The translations under genes and the position numbers were made by a program. A DNA stretch of 64,000 nucleotides from Roseibaca sp. Y0-43 (GTDB taxonomy: Bacteria; Pseudomonadota; Alphaproteobacteria; Rhodobacterales; Rhodobacteraceae): contig NZ_JAFMPR010000005.1 in the NCBI RefSeq assembly GCF_020667835.1, positions 124,001 to 188,000 of the forward strand. Direction: 5' to 3'. The notes below the pieces were generated by a model. The model did no database searches and had not been told where the DNA came from. It saw nothing but the letters and a program-made list of their open reading frames with translations. The first letter of the stretch is position 1. Each line of letters starts with the position of its first letter. Below are positions 22,759 to 31,347 of this stretch, in pieces.

Positions 22759-23940
22759 ATGACCACAACGAACCCGAATTTCACCGATGCCGAGTATGAA
22801 GCCCGGATCGCCCGCACCCGCGCCGAGATGGAGAAACGCGGGCTGGACTTGATGATTATCTCGGACCCGTCGAACATGAACTGGATCTCTGGCTATGACG
22901 GCTGGTCCTTTTATGTGCACCAAGCCGTGCTCTTGCCGATGGAGGGCGAACCGGTTTGGTGGGGTCGCGGCATTGACGGGCCGGGGGCCGCGCGCACGGT
23001 GTTCATGCGCAGCCCCGACAGCGTGGTGCCCTATGACGACACCTATGTTCAAAACCCCCAGAAACACACGATGGAGGCGCTGGCGGCGCTGATCGTGGAT
23101 CGCGGCTGGAATACCGGCTGGATCGGGGTCGAGATGGACAACTACTACTATTCCGCCGCCGCGCATCAGACGCTGGTGAACCATCTGCACGAGGCACGAT
23201 TCGAGGACGCAACGGGCCTTGTAAACTGGCAGCGGCTGGTGAAATCGGAATCCGAACTTCTGTATATCCGGCGCGCGGCACGGATCGTGGAGCGGATGCA
23301 CAAGGTCATCCTGGACGTGGCCGAACCCGGAATGCCCAAGAACATGCTGGTGGCCGAAATCACCCGCGCAGGCATCGAAGGGGCGGATGGGCAATGGGGC
23401 GATTACCCGGCCATCGTGCCCATGGCCCCCTCGGGCCTCGATGCGACGGCCGCCCATTTGACATGGGACGACCGCCCCATGCGCGCGGGCGAATCGACCT
23501 TTTTCGAGATCGCGGGCGTCCATCGCCGCTACCATTGCCCGCAATCGCGCACGCTGTTTTTCGGGGCGGTGCCAGATCTGTATCGCCATGCCGAGGAAGC
23601 CGTGCTGGAAGCGACCGAAGCGGGGCTTGCGCAATGCTACCCCGGCGCGCGCGCCGAGGATGTGGCGAACGCCTTCAACGCGGCTCTGAACAAGCGCGGC
23701 TTCGAGAAGGATAATCGCTGTGGCTATTCCATCGGCCTGAGCTACCCGCCCGACTGGGGCGAGCGCACCCTGTCGCTGCGCCGGGGCGACATGACAGAGC
23801 TGAAACCAGGGATGGTGATGCATTTCATGCCCGCGCTTTGGCTGGAGGACGGCGGCTTGGAGATTACCGAGCCGGTTCTGATTACCGAACACGGGCCGGA
23901 ATTGCTGTGCACCACCCCGCGCGAGATCTTCGTGAAATAA
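22759..23940 (+). CDS. doeA: M24-family hydrolase, ectoine hydrolase-like (DoeA/EutD)
   Basis: 393 residues with the creatinase/prolidase two-domain fold. The N-terminal domain has ISDPSNMNWISGYDGWSFYV and PVWWGRGIDGPGA. The catalytic domain has FFEIAGVHRRYHCPQSRT and GYSIGLSYPPDWGERTLSL, ending MVMHFMPALWLEDGGLEITE. These stretches agree closely with what I remember of DoeA, which hydrolyses ectoine to N-acetyl-diaminobutyrate. Metal residues typical of aminopeptidase-type M24 enzymes are partly replaced, as in DoeA. The start at 22759 follows GGACAGGCAGC. The partner deacetylase DoeB and an ectoine transporter are not adjacent. Confidence 0.78.
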   Translation: MTTTNPNFTDAEYEARIARTRAEMEKRGLDLMIISDPSNMNWISGYDGWSFYVHQAVLLPMEGEPVWWGRGIDGPGAARTVFMRSPDSVVPYDDTYVQNPQKHTMEALAALIVDRGWNTGWIGVEMDNYYYSAAAHQTLVNHLHEARFEDATGLVNWQRLVKSESELLYIRRAARIVERMHKVILDVAEPGMPKNMLVAEITRAGIEGADGQWGDYPAIVPMAPSGLDATAAHLTWDDRPMRAGESTFFEIAGVHRRYHCPQSRTLFFGAVPDLYRHAEEAVLEATEAGLAQCYPGARAEDVANAFNAALNKRGFEKDNRCGYSIGLSYPPDWGERTLSLRRGDMTELKPGMVMHFMPALWLEDGGLEITEPVLITEHGPELLCTTPREIFVK

Positions 23941-24108
23941 GGGATGCGCCCTTTGGGGCCGGGACGGGCTACGCCCGCCCCCGCCCCACAGGCCACGATT
24001 TGGCCCTGCTGGCGCAGGGCCGGACATCTGGCTATGCCCCTGCCTTTGGCGTGCGGGGTGCCTGTGGCGCGCGTTGCAACCAGCGTATTTGCGGAAAGAT
24101 GGACCGGC
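23941..24108. other. Convergent intergenic spacer
   Basis: 168 bp lie between the ends of the DoeA-like and iron permease genes. A small hairpin, GGCCCTG (24002-24008) and CAGGGCC (24015-24021), could end transcription from both sides, but no T tract follows. No gene is evident. Confidence 0.4.
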
Positions 24109-25776
24109 CTAGCGGTTCATCGCCCGGCTGAGGATGATGACCGGCAAAATGCCAACGGCAACGATCATCAGGGCCGAGGTCGATGCCTCTTCCAGCCGCC
24201 CGTCGCTGGCCAGCCGGTAGACACGGATCGCGAGCGTATCGAAATTGAAGGGCCGCACGATCAGCGTGGCGGGGAGTTCCTTCATAACATCGGCAAAGAC
24301 GAAGATCGCCGCCGTCAGCATCCCCCGGCGCAACAGCGGGATATGCACCCGCGCCAGCAATCCGGCGGTGCCCACTCCCAGATTGCGCGCGGCGTCATCC
24401 ATGCTGCGGGGAATGCGGGTAAAGGCCGCTTCGGTGGTTTTCAGCGCCACGGCAAGGTAGCGCACCACATAGGCAAACATCAGCGCCGCAATCGTGCCCG
24501 TCAGCAACAGCCCGGTCGAGATGCCGAATGTCGCGCGCATCGCCGCGTCGAGCGTGTTGTCGAACGCGGCCATCGGGATCAGGATACCCACGGCGATGAC
24601 CGCGCCGGGAATGGCATAGCCAAGGCTTGCTGCCTGAATGGCCAGATTGACCACCGGCCCGCCATGCAACCGGCGCGCATAGGCCAAGAACAGCGAAATG
24701 CCAACCAGCAGCACCGCGGCACCCCCCGCCATGGTCAGACTGTTGCGCACGAAGGCATAGAAGCGCGGCCCCCACATCGGGTCGCCCGCGATGATCGCAA
24801 GCCGCAGAAGTTCCGAGGCCGGAAACAGGAAGCCCAGAAGCACCGGCAGGCCGCAGGCAAGTGCGGCCAAGCTCGCCGCCCCGCCCCGCAAGGGAACGCG
24901 CTTCAGGCTGGATGCCCGCCCGCCGCTATCGCCCGCGAAGCGTCTGCGCCCACGGATCAAATGCTCGACATAAAATAGCGCCGCCACAAGGCAGAGCAGC
25001 ACCGCCGAAAGCTGCGCCGCAGCAACCGGCGCGCCACGCGCAAACCATGTGCGGAAAATGCCCGTGGTCAGGGTTTGCACACCCAGATGCACCACGGCGC
25101 CATATTCGGCCAATGTCTCCATGGCGACAAAGGCCGCGCCAGCCGCGACAGCGGGCCACGCCATCGGCAGCGCCACGCGAATAAAGGCCTGCATCCGCGT
25201 ATGGCCCAGCGCGCGCGCGGTATCCATCAGGTGTTGCGATTGGCCCATGAAGGCCGCGCGCGACAACAGGTAGACGTATGGGTATAGCACCAACGACAAC
25301 AGCACGATCGCGCCGGGAACAGAGGCGACTTGCGGGAACCAGTAATCGCCCACCTGCCAGCCGAACCAGTCGCGCAAGCTGCTCTGGATCGGGCCCCATG
25401 AACTGAGCCGGTCGTAATAGACATAGGCGATCACGTAGCTGGGCATGGCCAAGGGCAGCATCAGCCCCCATTCGAACACACGCCGCCCCGGAAATTCGAA
25501 CGCGGCGACCAGCCACCCCGTGACCACACCGATCATGATCGCAAGACTGGGCACGCCGACCAACAGCAGAAGCGAGTTGCGGATATAGCCGGGCAGCACC
25601 GTGTCCATCAGGTGCGGCCACACCCCGTCAGAGGGCAGGAACACCCGCGTCAGCACCGTGGCAATGGGCAGGAACACGATGGCCGCCACAATCACCGCCA
25701 GCACGGTCCAGACCGTCAGGCGGGGGCGGCGTTTGCCGAAAGCGCGGGGAATATCAAGCTCTGCCATGGCCCGCAT
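24109..25776 (-). CDS. Ferric-iron ABC transporter permease (FbpB/FutB type)
   Basis: 555 residues, a fused double-length permease with about twelve membrane segments. Each half carries an EAA-type loop: one near LMDTARALGHTRMQAFIRVALP (residues ~185-206), another near RIPRSMDDAARNLGVGTAGLLARVHIPLL (~465-493). This duplicated layout is typical of Fe(III) importers of the Fbp/Fut/Sfu class. It is divergent from a matching ferric-binding protein gene, with about 185 bp between the coding starts. The ATP-binding subunit is not in the window. A start at 25767 (MAELDIPRAFG) is equally possible. Confidence 0.9.
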   Translation of the reverse strand: MRAMAELDIPRAFGKRRPRLTVWTVLAVIVAAIVFLPIATVLTRVFLPSDGVWPHLMDTVLPGYIRNSLLLLVGVPSLAIMIGVVTGWLVAAFEFPGRRVFEWGLMLPLAMPSYVIAYVYYDRLSSWGPIQSSLRDWFGWQVGDYWFPQVASVPGAIVLLSLVLYPYVYLLSRAAFMGQSQHLMDTARALGHTRMQAFIRVALPMAWPAVAAGAAFVAMETLAEYGAVVHLGVQTLTTGIFRTWFARGAPVAAAQLSAVLLCLVAALFYVEHLIRGRRRFAGDSGGRASSLKRVPLRGGAASLAALACGLPVLLGFLFPASELLRLAIIAGDPMWGPRFYAFVRNSLTMAGGAAVLLVGISLFLAYARRLHGGPVVNLAIQAASLGYAIPGAVIAVGILIPMAAFDNTLDAAMRATFGISTGLLLTGTIAALMFAYVVRYLAVALKTTEAAFTRIPRSMDDAARNLGVGTAGLLARVHIPLLRRGMLTAAIFVFADVMKELPATLIVRPFNFDTLAIRVYRLASDGRLEEASTSALMIVAVGILPVIILSRAMNR

Positions 25777-25819
25777 GTAGCGCGTTTTCGGGCAATCCGA
25801 AATACCAAATAAAAAACTT

Positions 25820-25832
25820 GGGAATATTTCCG
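25820..25832. promoter_or_regulatory. GGGAATATTTCCG palindrome between the divergent iron-transport genes
   Basis: GGAATATTTCC is an odd-centred 11-bp palindrome in the AT-rich divergent promoter region. It resembles the GGAATATTTTTCC sequence at 12077-12089 upstream of the Lrp-type gene. It could be an operator for iron or amino-acid control; no classical Fur or iron-rhodo box was identified with confidence. Confidence 0.35.
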
Positions 25833-25839
25833 ATTATTC

Positions 25840-25868
25840 TTGTCATGTATCTGACTTGGGTCTAGGTT
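25840..25868 (+). promoter_or_regulatory. Predicted promoter of the ferric-binding protein gene
   Basis: TTGTCA (25840-25845), a 17-bp spacer and TAGGTT (25863-25868). It lies about 95 bp before the start and directly beside the GGAATATTTCC palindrome. Confidence 0.45.
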
Positions 25869-25961
25869 GCGCCCAGTCGGCAAATTCCGACAAAAACAGT
25901 CAACCGAATGGGCGCGGGGACCAGCGCCCTAGGCGAGGACCATATGAAAAGGAGACATCCC

Positions 25962-26972
25962 ATGGTGCGTCTTGCAACCGTTTCAGTTGCCGCGCTCGCC
26001 GTTGCCATGCCGGTCATGGCAAACGAAGTGAATATCTACTCTGCCCGCCACTACGATACCGACCTGCAACTGTTCGACACGTTCACCGAACAGACCGGCA
26101 TTCAGGTCAATATCATCGAAGGTTCGGAAGACGAGCTTCTGGCACGCCTGCAAGCCGAAGGGGCCAACAGCCCCGCCGATGTGTTCATCACGGTCGATGG
26201 CGGCCGCCTGCACCGCGCGGTCGAAGCGGGCCTGTTCCAGCCTGTCGACAGCGAGATCCTTGAAACCCGCGTCCCCGAGAAAAGCCAGCACCCCGACAAT
26301 CTGTGGTTTGGCCTGACCAGCCGCGCGCGGGTCATCTTCTACAATATCGACGCGGGCCTGCCCGACGGCGTGGCCGATTACGAAGACCTCGCCAATCCCG
26401 AGCTGGACAACTCGATCTGCATCCGCACCTCGTCGAATATCTACAACGTGTCGCTGATGGCCGAATTGATCGACGCGCTCGGCGAAGAGGCCGCAGAGGC
26501 TTGGGCCGCAGGCGTGACCGAGAACCTCGCCCGCGATCCGCAAGGCGGCGACACCGACCAGTTGCGTGCGCTGGCGGCTGGCGAATGCCAGCTCGCCGTG
26601 TCGAACACCTATTACTGGGGGCGGCTGAAATCCTCGTCCAACCCGGAAGATGTGGCCGTGGCCGACAAGCTGGCCTTCATCTACCCCAACCAGGACAATC
26701 GCGGCACGCATGTGAACATCTCGGGCGCGGGCGTTCTGGTGAATGCGCCGAACCCGGAAAACGGCGTCGCCTTCCTTGAATACCTCGTATCCGACGAGGC
26801 GCAGAAAACGCTGGCCGACGGGAATAACGAATTCCCGATCGTCGAGGGCGTGACCATCGACGGCCCCATCGGCGCTTTCACCGATTTCAAGATCAGCGAT
26901 GTGAATGTCTCGGTCTACGGCACCAATGCTGCGGCTGCCACGGCAGTCTACGACCGCGCCGGTATGCCATAA
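25962..26972 (+). CDS. Periplasmic ferric-iron-binding protein (FbpA/FutA type)
   Basis: 336 residues with a signal peptide (MVRLATVSVAALAVAMPVMA) and a mature start NEVNIYSARHYDTDLQLFDT. The solute-binding fold ends with SNTYYWGRLKSSSNPED, where the adjacent Tyr pair is the iron-coordinating signature of FutA/FbpA proteins. SARHYDTD supplies another ligand Tyr. It captures Fe(III) in the periplasm for the divergent permease. AAAAGGAG eight bases before 25962 decides the start; 25944 is an alternative. A good terminator follows. Confidence 0.93.
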   Translation: MVRLATVSVAALAVAMPVMANEVNIYSARHYDTDLQLFDTFTEQTGIQVNIIEGSEDELLARLQAEGANSPADVFITVDGGRLHRAVEAGLFQPVDSEILETRVPEKSQHPDNLWFGLTSRARVIFYNIDAGLPDGVADYEDLANPELDNSICIRTSSNIYNVSLMAELIDALGEEAAEAWAAGVTENLARDPQGGDTDQLRALAAGECQLAVSNTYYWGRLKSSSNPEDVAVADKLAFIYPNQDNRGTHVNISGAGVLVNAPNPENGVAFLEYLVSDEAQKTLADGNNEFPIVEGVTIDGPIGAFTDFKISDVNVSVYGTNAAAATAVYDRAGMP

Positions 26973-26984
26973 GCCAGACACGCG

Positions 26985-27012
26985 AAGGGCCGGTCGTGGG
27001 ACCGGCCCTTTT
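26985..27012 (+). terminator. Terminator after the ferric-binding protein gene
   Basis: AAGGGCCGGTC (26985-26995), a 4-base loop and GACCGGCCCTT (27000-27010) form a perfect 11-bp stem ending in TTTT. The sequence is nearly symmetrical, so it may also serve the convergent oxidoreductase gene ending at 27015. Confidence 0.85.
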
Positions 27013-27014
27013 CC

Positions 27015-28010
27015 TTACTCCGGCTCGATCGCTAGAACGATCTTGCCGATATGCTCCGAGCTTTCCATCCGCGCATGGGCGCCAGCCGCATCGGCCAAGG
27101 GAAACTCGCTGTCCATGACCGGGGCCAAACGCCCGGCGGCGATCATGGGCCAGACCTTTTCTTCCAGCTCTGCCGCGATCGCGGCTTTCGCAGCATCGGA
27201 TTGGGGCCGCAAGGTGGACCCGGTGATGGTCAGACGCCGCACCATCAGCGGCGCGAAATTCACCGCCACTTTCGGGCCTTGCAAGAACGCGATCTGCACC
27301 AGCCGCCCATCTTCGGCCAAGGCTTTCAGGTTGCGCGGCAGGTAATCGCCGCCCACCATGTCCAGAATCAGGTTCGCGCCGCCCAGATCGCGCAGGACCG
27401 ACACGAAATCCTCGTCCCGGTAATTGATCGCGCGCTCGGCCCCCAGATCGGTGCAGGCCTTGCACTTCTCGGCAGAGCCCGCGGTCGCAAAGACCCGCGC
27501 GCCAAAGGCATTGGCCAGTTGAATGGCGGTCGTCCCGATCCCGGATGACCCGCCATGTACCAGGAACCGCTCGCCCGCCTGCAAACCGCCGCGCATGAAC
27601 ACGTTCGACCAGACGGTGAAAAACGTCTCGGGCAGGCACGCGGCCTCGCGCAGGCTCATGCCCTTGGGCACCGGCAGCACCTGCCCGGCATCGGTCGCGG
27701 CATGGCCTGCGTAAGAGCCGCCGGGAAACAGCGCACAGACCCGGTCGCCCACTTTCCAGCGCGCCACCCCCGCGCCCACGGCGGCAATCGTGCCCGCGCC
27801 CTCCAGCCCCGGCAGATCGCTTGCGCCCGGCGGCGGATCATAGGCGCCCGCGCGCTGCAACGCATCGGGGCGGTTCACGCCCGCATAGGCCATGCGCACC
27901 ACCACTTGGCCCGCACCGGGCACAGGCACGGGGCGCTCCACCTCGCGCAACACCTCTGGCCCGCCGGGCTTGGCTATTTCAATCGCGCGCATCGTATGTG
28001 GCAGATCCAT
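27015..28010 (-). CDS. NAD(P)H quinone oxidoreductase, PIG3 family
   Basis: 331 residues of the medium-chain reductase fold. Blocks: VVVRMAYAGVNRPDALQRAG, YDPPPGASDLPGLEGAGTI, LVHGGSSGIGTTAIQLANAFGARVFATAGS (NADPH site at about residues 145-175) and the end EFPLADAAGAHARMESSEHIGKIVL. The GASDLPGLEGAG and PETFFTVWSNVF stretches are those of the PIG3/QOR group reducing quinones by single electrons. No zinc ligands. The start at 28010 is chosen for GGGAGGGAGC upstream. It follows ilvE-like on the same strand after a dispersed repeat element. Confidence 0.9.
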   Translation of the reverse strand: MDLPHTMRAIEIAKPGGPEVLREVERPVPVPGAGQVVVRMAYAGVNRPDALQRAGAYDPPPGASDLPGLEGAGTIAAVGAGVARWKVGDRVCALFPGGSYAGHAATDAGQVLPVPKGMSLREAACLPETFFTVWSNVFMRGGLQAGERFLVHGGSSGIGTTAIQLANAFGARVFATAGSAEKCKACTDLGAERAINYRDEDFVSVLRDLGGANLILDMVGGDYLPRNLKALAEDGRLVQIAFLQGPKVAVNFAPLMVRRLTITGSTLRPQSDAAKAAIAAELEEKVWPMIAAGRLAPVMDSEFPLADAAGAHARMESSEHIGKIVLAIEPE

Positions 28011-28029
28011 CCCTGCTCCCTCCCGTTCA

Positions 28030-28091
28030 TTCATCCTTGCCCAAATATCCTGGGGTGAATGGTCCCGCAGGGACCAGAGGGGCAAAGCCCC
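28030..28091 (-). repeat. Dispersed extragenic element, copy A
   Basis: Read on the minus strand: hairpin GGGGC-TTT-GCCCC directly after the branched-chain aminotransferase stop, then hairpin GGTCCC-TGC-GGGACC, then the tail CCAGGATATTTGGGCAAGG followed by ATGAA. Tail and hairpin recur at 34987, 45782 and 53716. Confidence 0.7.
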
Positions 28092-28991
28092 TTAAAGCGC
28101 CCCGGCGCTCTTGCGAACCGCTTCCACCGTCTCGCCCCCCGACAGCGCATAATCCCAATACAGATCGCGCGCGCGCTGCCCCATGCGCGGCGCGCCCATG
28201 TCGCGGTCCTTGTAGCGGGCGACGGGCATGACCTTGGCGATATTGCCCGTCACGAAAATCTCTTCGGCGCTCTCGAAATCCTCCAGCGTCAGGCTGGCCT
28301 CGATCACCTCGACCCCATCGGCGCGCAACAGCCCGATGATCCGCTGGCGCGTGATCCCATTCAGGAACATGCCATTTGGCACCGGCGTGAACACGACCCC
28401 GTCGCGCACCATGAACACGTTGGTCGAGGCGGTCTCGGCCACGAATCCCTCCACATCCAGCGACAGCGCGTTGGAAAAGCCGCGCTTGCGGGCATCGGCC
28501 ATGATGCGGGCATTGTTGGCGTAAAGCGCGCCGGCCTTGGCCTCTGTCACCGCCATGTCGGGGCGCGGGCGGCAGAAGGGCGAAACCGTCAGCGAAAAGC
28601 CCCCCGGCGCGGGCATGTCGAGCGCTTCGATACAGATGGAAAACCCGGTATTTTCCGGCACCACGTCAATGATTCCGGGGGCAGAATCGCGCGACCACAT
28701 CATCGGGCGCAGATACAAAACGCGGTCCACTCCGAAACGCGCGCAGCCCTCTTCCATCAGGCCTTGCACCGTCGCGGCATCGACGGGCGGGATCATCCCC
28801 ATTGCTTCGGCAGAGCGAATGATGCGGGCCGAATGCAGGTCCAGATCGGGGCGCACGCCCTCGAACTGGCGGGCACCGTCGAAAACCGTGCTGCCCAGCC
28901 ACGCCGCGTGGTCCGACGCCGTGATGATGGGCGCGCTCCCCTCGTGCCACGCGCCTTCATACCAGGTGAGGATTTCCTTGCCGACCGCCAT
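28092..28991 (-). CDS. ilvE: Branched-chain amino-acid aminotransferase-like protein
   Basis: 299 residues of PLP fold type IV. GSTVFDGARQFEGVRPDLDLH, then LYLRPMMWSRDSAPGI, then EAKAGALYANNARIMADARKRGF (the Lys of this block is the expected Schiff-base residue), GFVAETASTNVFMV and TPVPNGMFLNGITRQRII. These match IlvE-type enzymes, which interconvert Leu, Ile, Val and their keto acids. D-amino-acid transaminase is a related alternative. It ends 82 bp before the quinone oxidoreductase start, with the dispersed element in between. Confidence 0.85.
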   Translation of the reverse strand: MAVGKEILTWYEGAWHEGSAPIITASDHAAWLGSTVFDGARQFEGVRPDLDLHSARIIRSAEAMGMIPPVDAATVQGLMEEGCARFGVDRVLYLRPMMWSRDSAPGIIDVVPENTGFSICIEALDMPAPGGFSLTVSPFCRPRPDMAVTEAKAGALYANNARIMADARKRGFSNALSLDVEGFVAETASTNVFMVRDGVVFTPVPNGMFLNGITRQRIIGLLRADGVEVIEASLTLEDFESAEEIFVTGNIAKVMPVARYKDRDMGAPRMGQRARDLYWDYALSGGETVEAVRKSAGAL

Positions 28992-29050
28992 TGCGCCTGT
29001 CCCGTCTTGTTTTTCAGGTCAGCGCAACCTGCGGCGCAAATGGTCTTGCG

Positions 29051-29740
29051 TCAACCCTCGGCTTTGCGGGGCATGTAGCCCGGCAGGTCGCTGCGCGCGC
29101 GGCCCGTGGGCGCCTTGATGCAGGACAAAAGCGCGCTCGGCCCTGCAAAGACCGTTTTCAGAACCGGGTTCTTGCGCATCGCACCTTTCACCCGTTCGAT
29201 CTGCATCACACCGTCGATGCGGCGGTCAAGAAAGGCCCATGTCGCCGCCGCGCCTTCGCTCTCATCGCCCAACCAGAACAGGACCGTGGCCGAATAGACC
29301 CCCGCCAGCGTGGCGCGCTTGGTATACCAGTTATAGTCGGTGGCCGTGTCGCCCAGCGCGGTCCAGATCGCATCGGCGGTGCCCCAGATCGCGCGCGCGC
29401 CGTCAGCGGCGTATAGCGGCAGCGCGAAAAGCGTCGTGCCCCGGCGCACCAGCTCACGATCCTCTGCGGCTTCAAGCCGCAGGCGCACGGCCAGCGCGAT
29501 GCGGTCGCGAATACGCAGTTGCGACAGGTCGTGATCGGCCAGCGCACGCAGCATGGCCGCATCGCCCCGCGCGTGATAGGCCAGCGCCATATCTACGCCC
29601 CCGCGCGGAAAGACCGCGCGCGCGGCGGCCATATCTACCCCGCAATCGGCGGCGGCGGCGCGCAAGGCGGCATCGCCCCAGCCGTCAAAGGGCACATGGA
29701 TCAGCGCGGCATCCAGAAGTTTGTCGGTCAGATCGCTCAT
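29051..29740 (-). CDS. COQ9 family protein
   Basis: 229 residues. It begins LTDKLLDAALIHVPFDGWGD with a TetR-like N-terminal helical region. The lipid-binding COQ9 core is DYNWYTKRATLAGVYSATVLFWL and WAFLDRRIDGVMQIERVKGAM. COQ9 binds isoprenoid lipids and supports ubiquinone synthesis, usually by presenting intermediates to the COQ7 hydroxylase. Alphaproteobacteria are the bacteria that carry it, in line with the origin of mitochondria. GGAGG precedes the start. It is head-to-head with rpsU, 109 bp apart. Confidence 0.92.
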   Translation of the reverse strand: MSDLTDKLLDAALIHVPFDGWGDAALRAAAADCGVDMAAARAVFPRGGVDMALAYHARGDAAMLRALADHDLSQLRIRDRIALAVRLRLEAAEDRELVRRGTTLFALPLYAADGARAIWGTADAIWTALGDTATDYNWYTKRATLAGVYSATVLFWLGDESEGAAATWAFLDRRIDGVMQIERVKGAMRKNPVLKTVFAGPSALLSCIKAPTGRARSDLPGYMPRKAEG

Positions 29741-29768
29741 GGAACATCCTCCAATCTGGTCATACGGC

Positions 29769-29797
29769 TGGACATAGCGCCATGTGTCTGCTATGCG
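29769..29797 (+). promoter_or_regulatory. Possible promoter of rpsU
   Basis: TGGACA (29769-29774), a 17-bp spacer and TATGCG (29792-29797) lie 53 bp before rpsU. Box match is moderate. Confidence 0.35.
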
Positions 29798-29849
29798 ACC
29801 GCTTCCTGCAATTTATGCAACTCTAACTTGGAAAGGTGGTGAAAACCAC

Positions 29850-30056
29850 ATGCAGGTATCGGTTCGTGACAACAATGTCGATCAGGCTCTTCGTGCGCTG
29901 AAGAAGAAACTCCAGCGTGAAGGTGTGTTTCGCGAAATGAAGCTCAAGCAGCATTTCGAGAAGCCGTCCGAGAAGAAAGCCCGTGAAAAGGCTGAAGCGA
30001 TCCGCCGTGCGCGCAAACTGGCGCGCAAGAAGGCGCAGCGCGAGAACGGGCTCTGA
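29850..30056 (+). CDS. rpsU: 30S ribosomal protein S21
   Basis: 68 residues, strongly basic: [60 protein letters not shown]. This is full-length S21, which helps mRNA and 16S rRNA base-pair during initiation. The ATG at 29850 gives the family N-terminus; GGAAAGGTGG lies upstream. It stands alone with its own terminator. Confidence 0.97.
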   Translation: MQVSVRDNNVDQALRALKKKLQREGVFREMKLKQHFEKPSEKKAREKAEAIRRARKLARKKAQRENGL

Positions 30057-30103
30057 GGTTCGACAGAACCGAGGCGGGGCTTCTGCCCTGCCACGAGTGA
30101 CGA

Positions 30104-30136
30104 AACCCCCGAAGGCTTGGCCTGCGGGGGTTTTTT
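30104..30136 (+). terminator. Terminator of rpsU
   Basis: CCCCCGAAGG and CCTGCGGGGG form a stem with one mismatch around a 5-base loop, then six T. The T run touches the stop codon of the convergent acetyltransferase gene. Confidence 0.85.
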
Positions 30137-30771
30137 CACGGGCTGCGCGTGTCATCCTTGTGCAGCGCGCGCAAAGCGTCCGGCGTGGGGGCACCCGACA
30201 AGACGGGCACGGCGGCGCGGATACGGTCCAGGTCCCAGTCCCACCAGCGCAAGTCCAGCAGCGCCGCGATGGTCTGGTCATCAAAGCGGCGGCGGATCAG
30301 CCGGGCCGGGTTGCCGCCCCATATCTCGTAGGGGCCAATATCCTTGGCCACGGTCGAATTGGCCGCGATCACGGCCCCATCGCCCACCGTCACGCCCGAC
30401 AGGATGGTCGTGTTGCGCCCGATCCAGACATCGTTGCCGATGACCACGTCGCCCTTCGTGGCGGGATGCCCCTTTGGGCGGTCGGGGCCAAGCGCCTCTT
30501 CGAACACATGGCCGAACGGAAAGGTCGTAATCCAGTCGGTGCGGTGATTGCCGCCCAGCATGATGACGATATTGTCGGAAATCGAGCAGAACGCCCCCAC
30601 CCGCAACGCGGCCCCCTCGCCCCATTGCTTGACGGTGATATACTCGTGCCCATAGGTGAACCGCCCGATGCTGACGGGCGAGCGGCCGACTTGGTAGGTC
30701 AGCACGCGCGACGGGTCGCCACGTTTCAGTGCCTTTCGGCGCAGCCGGATTTTCTTGCCAAACAATCGCAT
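30136..30771 (-). CDS. CatB-like hexapeptide-repeat O-acetyltransferase
   Basis: 211 residues. Left-handed beta-helix hexapeptide repeats run through VGAFCSISDNIVIMLGGNHR, GDVVIGNDVWIGRNTTILSG and VTVGDGAVIAANSTVAKDIG, ending with YEIWGGNPARLIRRRF. NHRTDW carries the catalytic His typical of xenobiotic acetyltransferases. Relatives acetylate chloramphenicol-like compounds, streptogramins or sugars. The natural acceptor cannot be named, and no resistance role is claimed. The start at 30771 avoids reading into the terminator of rpsI; 30807 is the longer alternative. Confidence 0.85.
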   Translation of the reverse strand: MRLFGKKIRLRRKALKRGDPSRVLTYQVGRSPVSIGRFTYGHEYITVKQWGEGAALRVGAFCSISDNIVIMLGGNHRTDWITTFPFGHVFEEALGPDRPKGHPATKGDVVIGNDVWIGRNTTILSGVTVGDGAVIAANSTVAKDIGPYEIWGGNPARLIRRRFDDQTIAALLDLRWWDWDLDRIRAAVPVLSGAPTPDALRALHKDDTRSP

Positions 30772-30791
30772 CGCAGCAAGCCCTTGATCGC

Positions 30792-30822
30792 AAAACGCCC
30801 GGACCAAGCGGGCCGGGCGTTT
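30792..30822 (-). terminator. Terminator of the rplM-rpsI operon
   Basis: On the minus strand AAACGCCCGG and CCGGGCGTTT form a perfect 10-bp stem with a TTTT end. It lies 25 bp past the rpsI stop. Confidence 0.87.
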
Positions 30823-30846
30823 CGTAGTCTGATCTTGTCGAAACGA

Positions 30847-31347
30847 TTAACGCTTCGAGAACTGGAAGCTGCGGCGGGCTTTCGCGCGGCCGAACTTCTT
30901 GCGTTCCACGACGCGGCTGTCGCGGGTCAGGAAACCTGCCGCTTTCAGCGCCGGGCGCAGCGCCGGATCGTAAAGCTGCAACGCTTTCGAGATGCCGTGC
31001 TTCACGGCGCCAGCCTGACCGGACAGACCACCGCCGGCAACCGTTGCCATCACGTCGAACTGGTCGACAACACCGGCAACCTGGAAGGGCTGGCGCAGGA
31101 TCATCTGCAGCACGGGGCGTGCGAAATACTTGGTGTAGTCGATATACTGACCCTTGGCATCGCGCACCAGGATCTTGCCGGAACCCGGCTTGATCCAGAC
31201 GCGGGCGACCGCGTCCTTGCGCTTGCCGGTTGCGTAGGAACGGCCCAGCTCGTCACGAACGGGTTCGCGGGCGGGCGCGGCCTCTGCGGCGGGGGTGACG
31301 ACCGATTTCAGATCGTCCAGTGTCTTGAGATCGTCGCTCATGGTCAT
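30847..31347 (-). CDS. rpsI: 30S ribosomal protein S9
   Basis: 166 residues. The conserved domain begins [21 protein letters not shown] and ends in the invariant RRSFQFSKR, whose C-terminal Arg contacts the P-site t[24 protein letters not shown] is another fixed block. The first about 35 residues are an alphaproteobacterial extension rich in Ala and Glu. It overlaps rplM by ATGA, so the two are translationally coupled as in most bacteria; M3 at 31341 could also serve. Confidence 0.97.
   Translation of the reverse strand: MTMSDDLKTLDDLKSVVTPAAEAAPAREPVRDELGRSYATGKRKDAVARVWIKPGSGKILVRDAKGQYIDYTKYFARPVLQMILRQPFQVAGVVDQFDVMATVAGGGLSGQAGAVKHGISKALQLYDPALRPALKAAGFLTRDSRVVERKKFGRAKARRSFQFSKR

Noticed and set aside
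21171-22877. Long minus-strand frame opposite the class III aminotransferase
   Set aside because: No recognisable domain, no ribosome-binding site; overlaps a clearly identified gene entirely.
29051-29740. TetR-type regulator
   Set aside because: The N-terminus resembles a TetR HTH, but the C-terminal half has the COQ9 core and no classic ligand-binding pattern of TetR.
30136-30771. Antibiotic-resistance acetyltransferase
   Set aside because: The CatB/xenobiotic acetyltransferase fold is shared with many sugar and metabolite acetyltransferases; nothing in the context indicates resistance.
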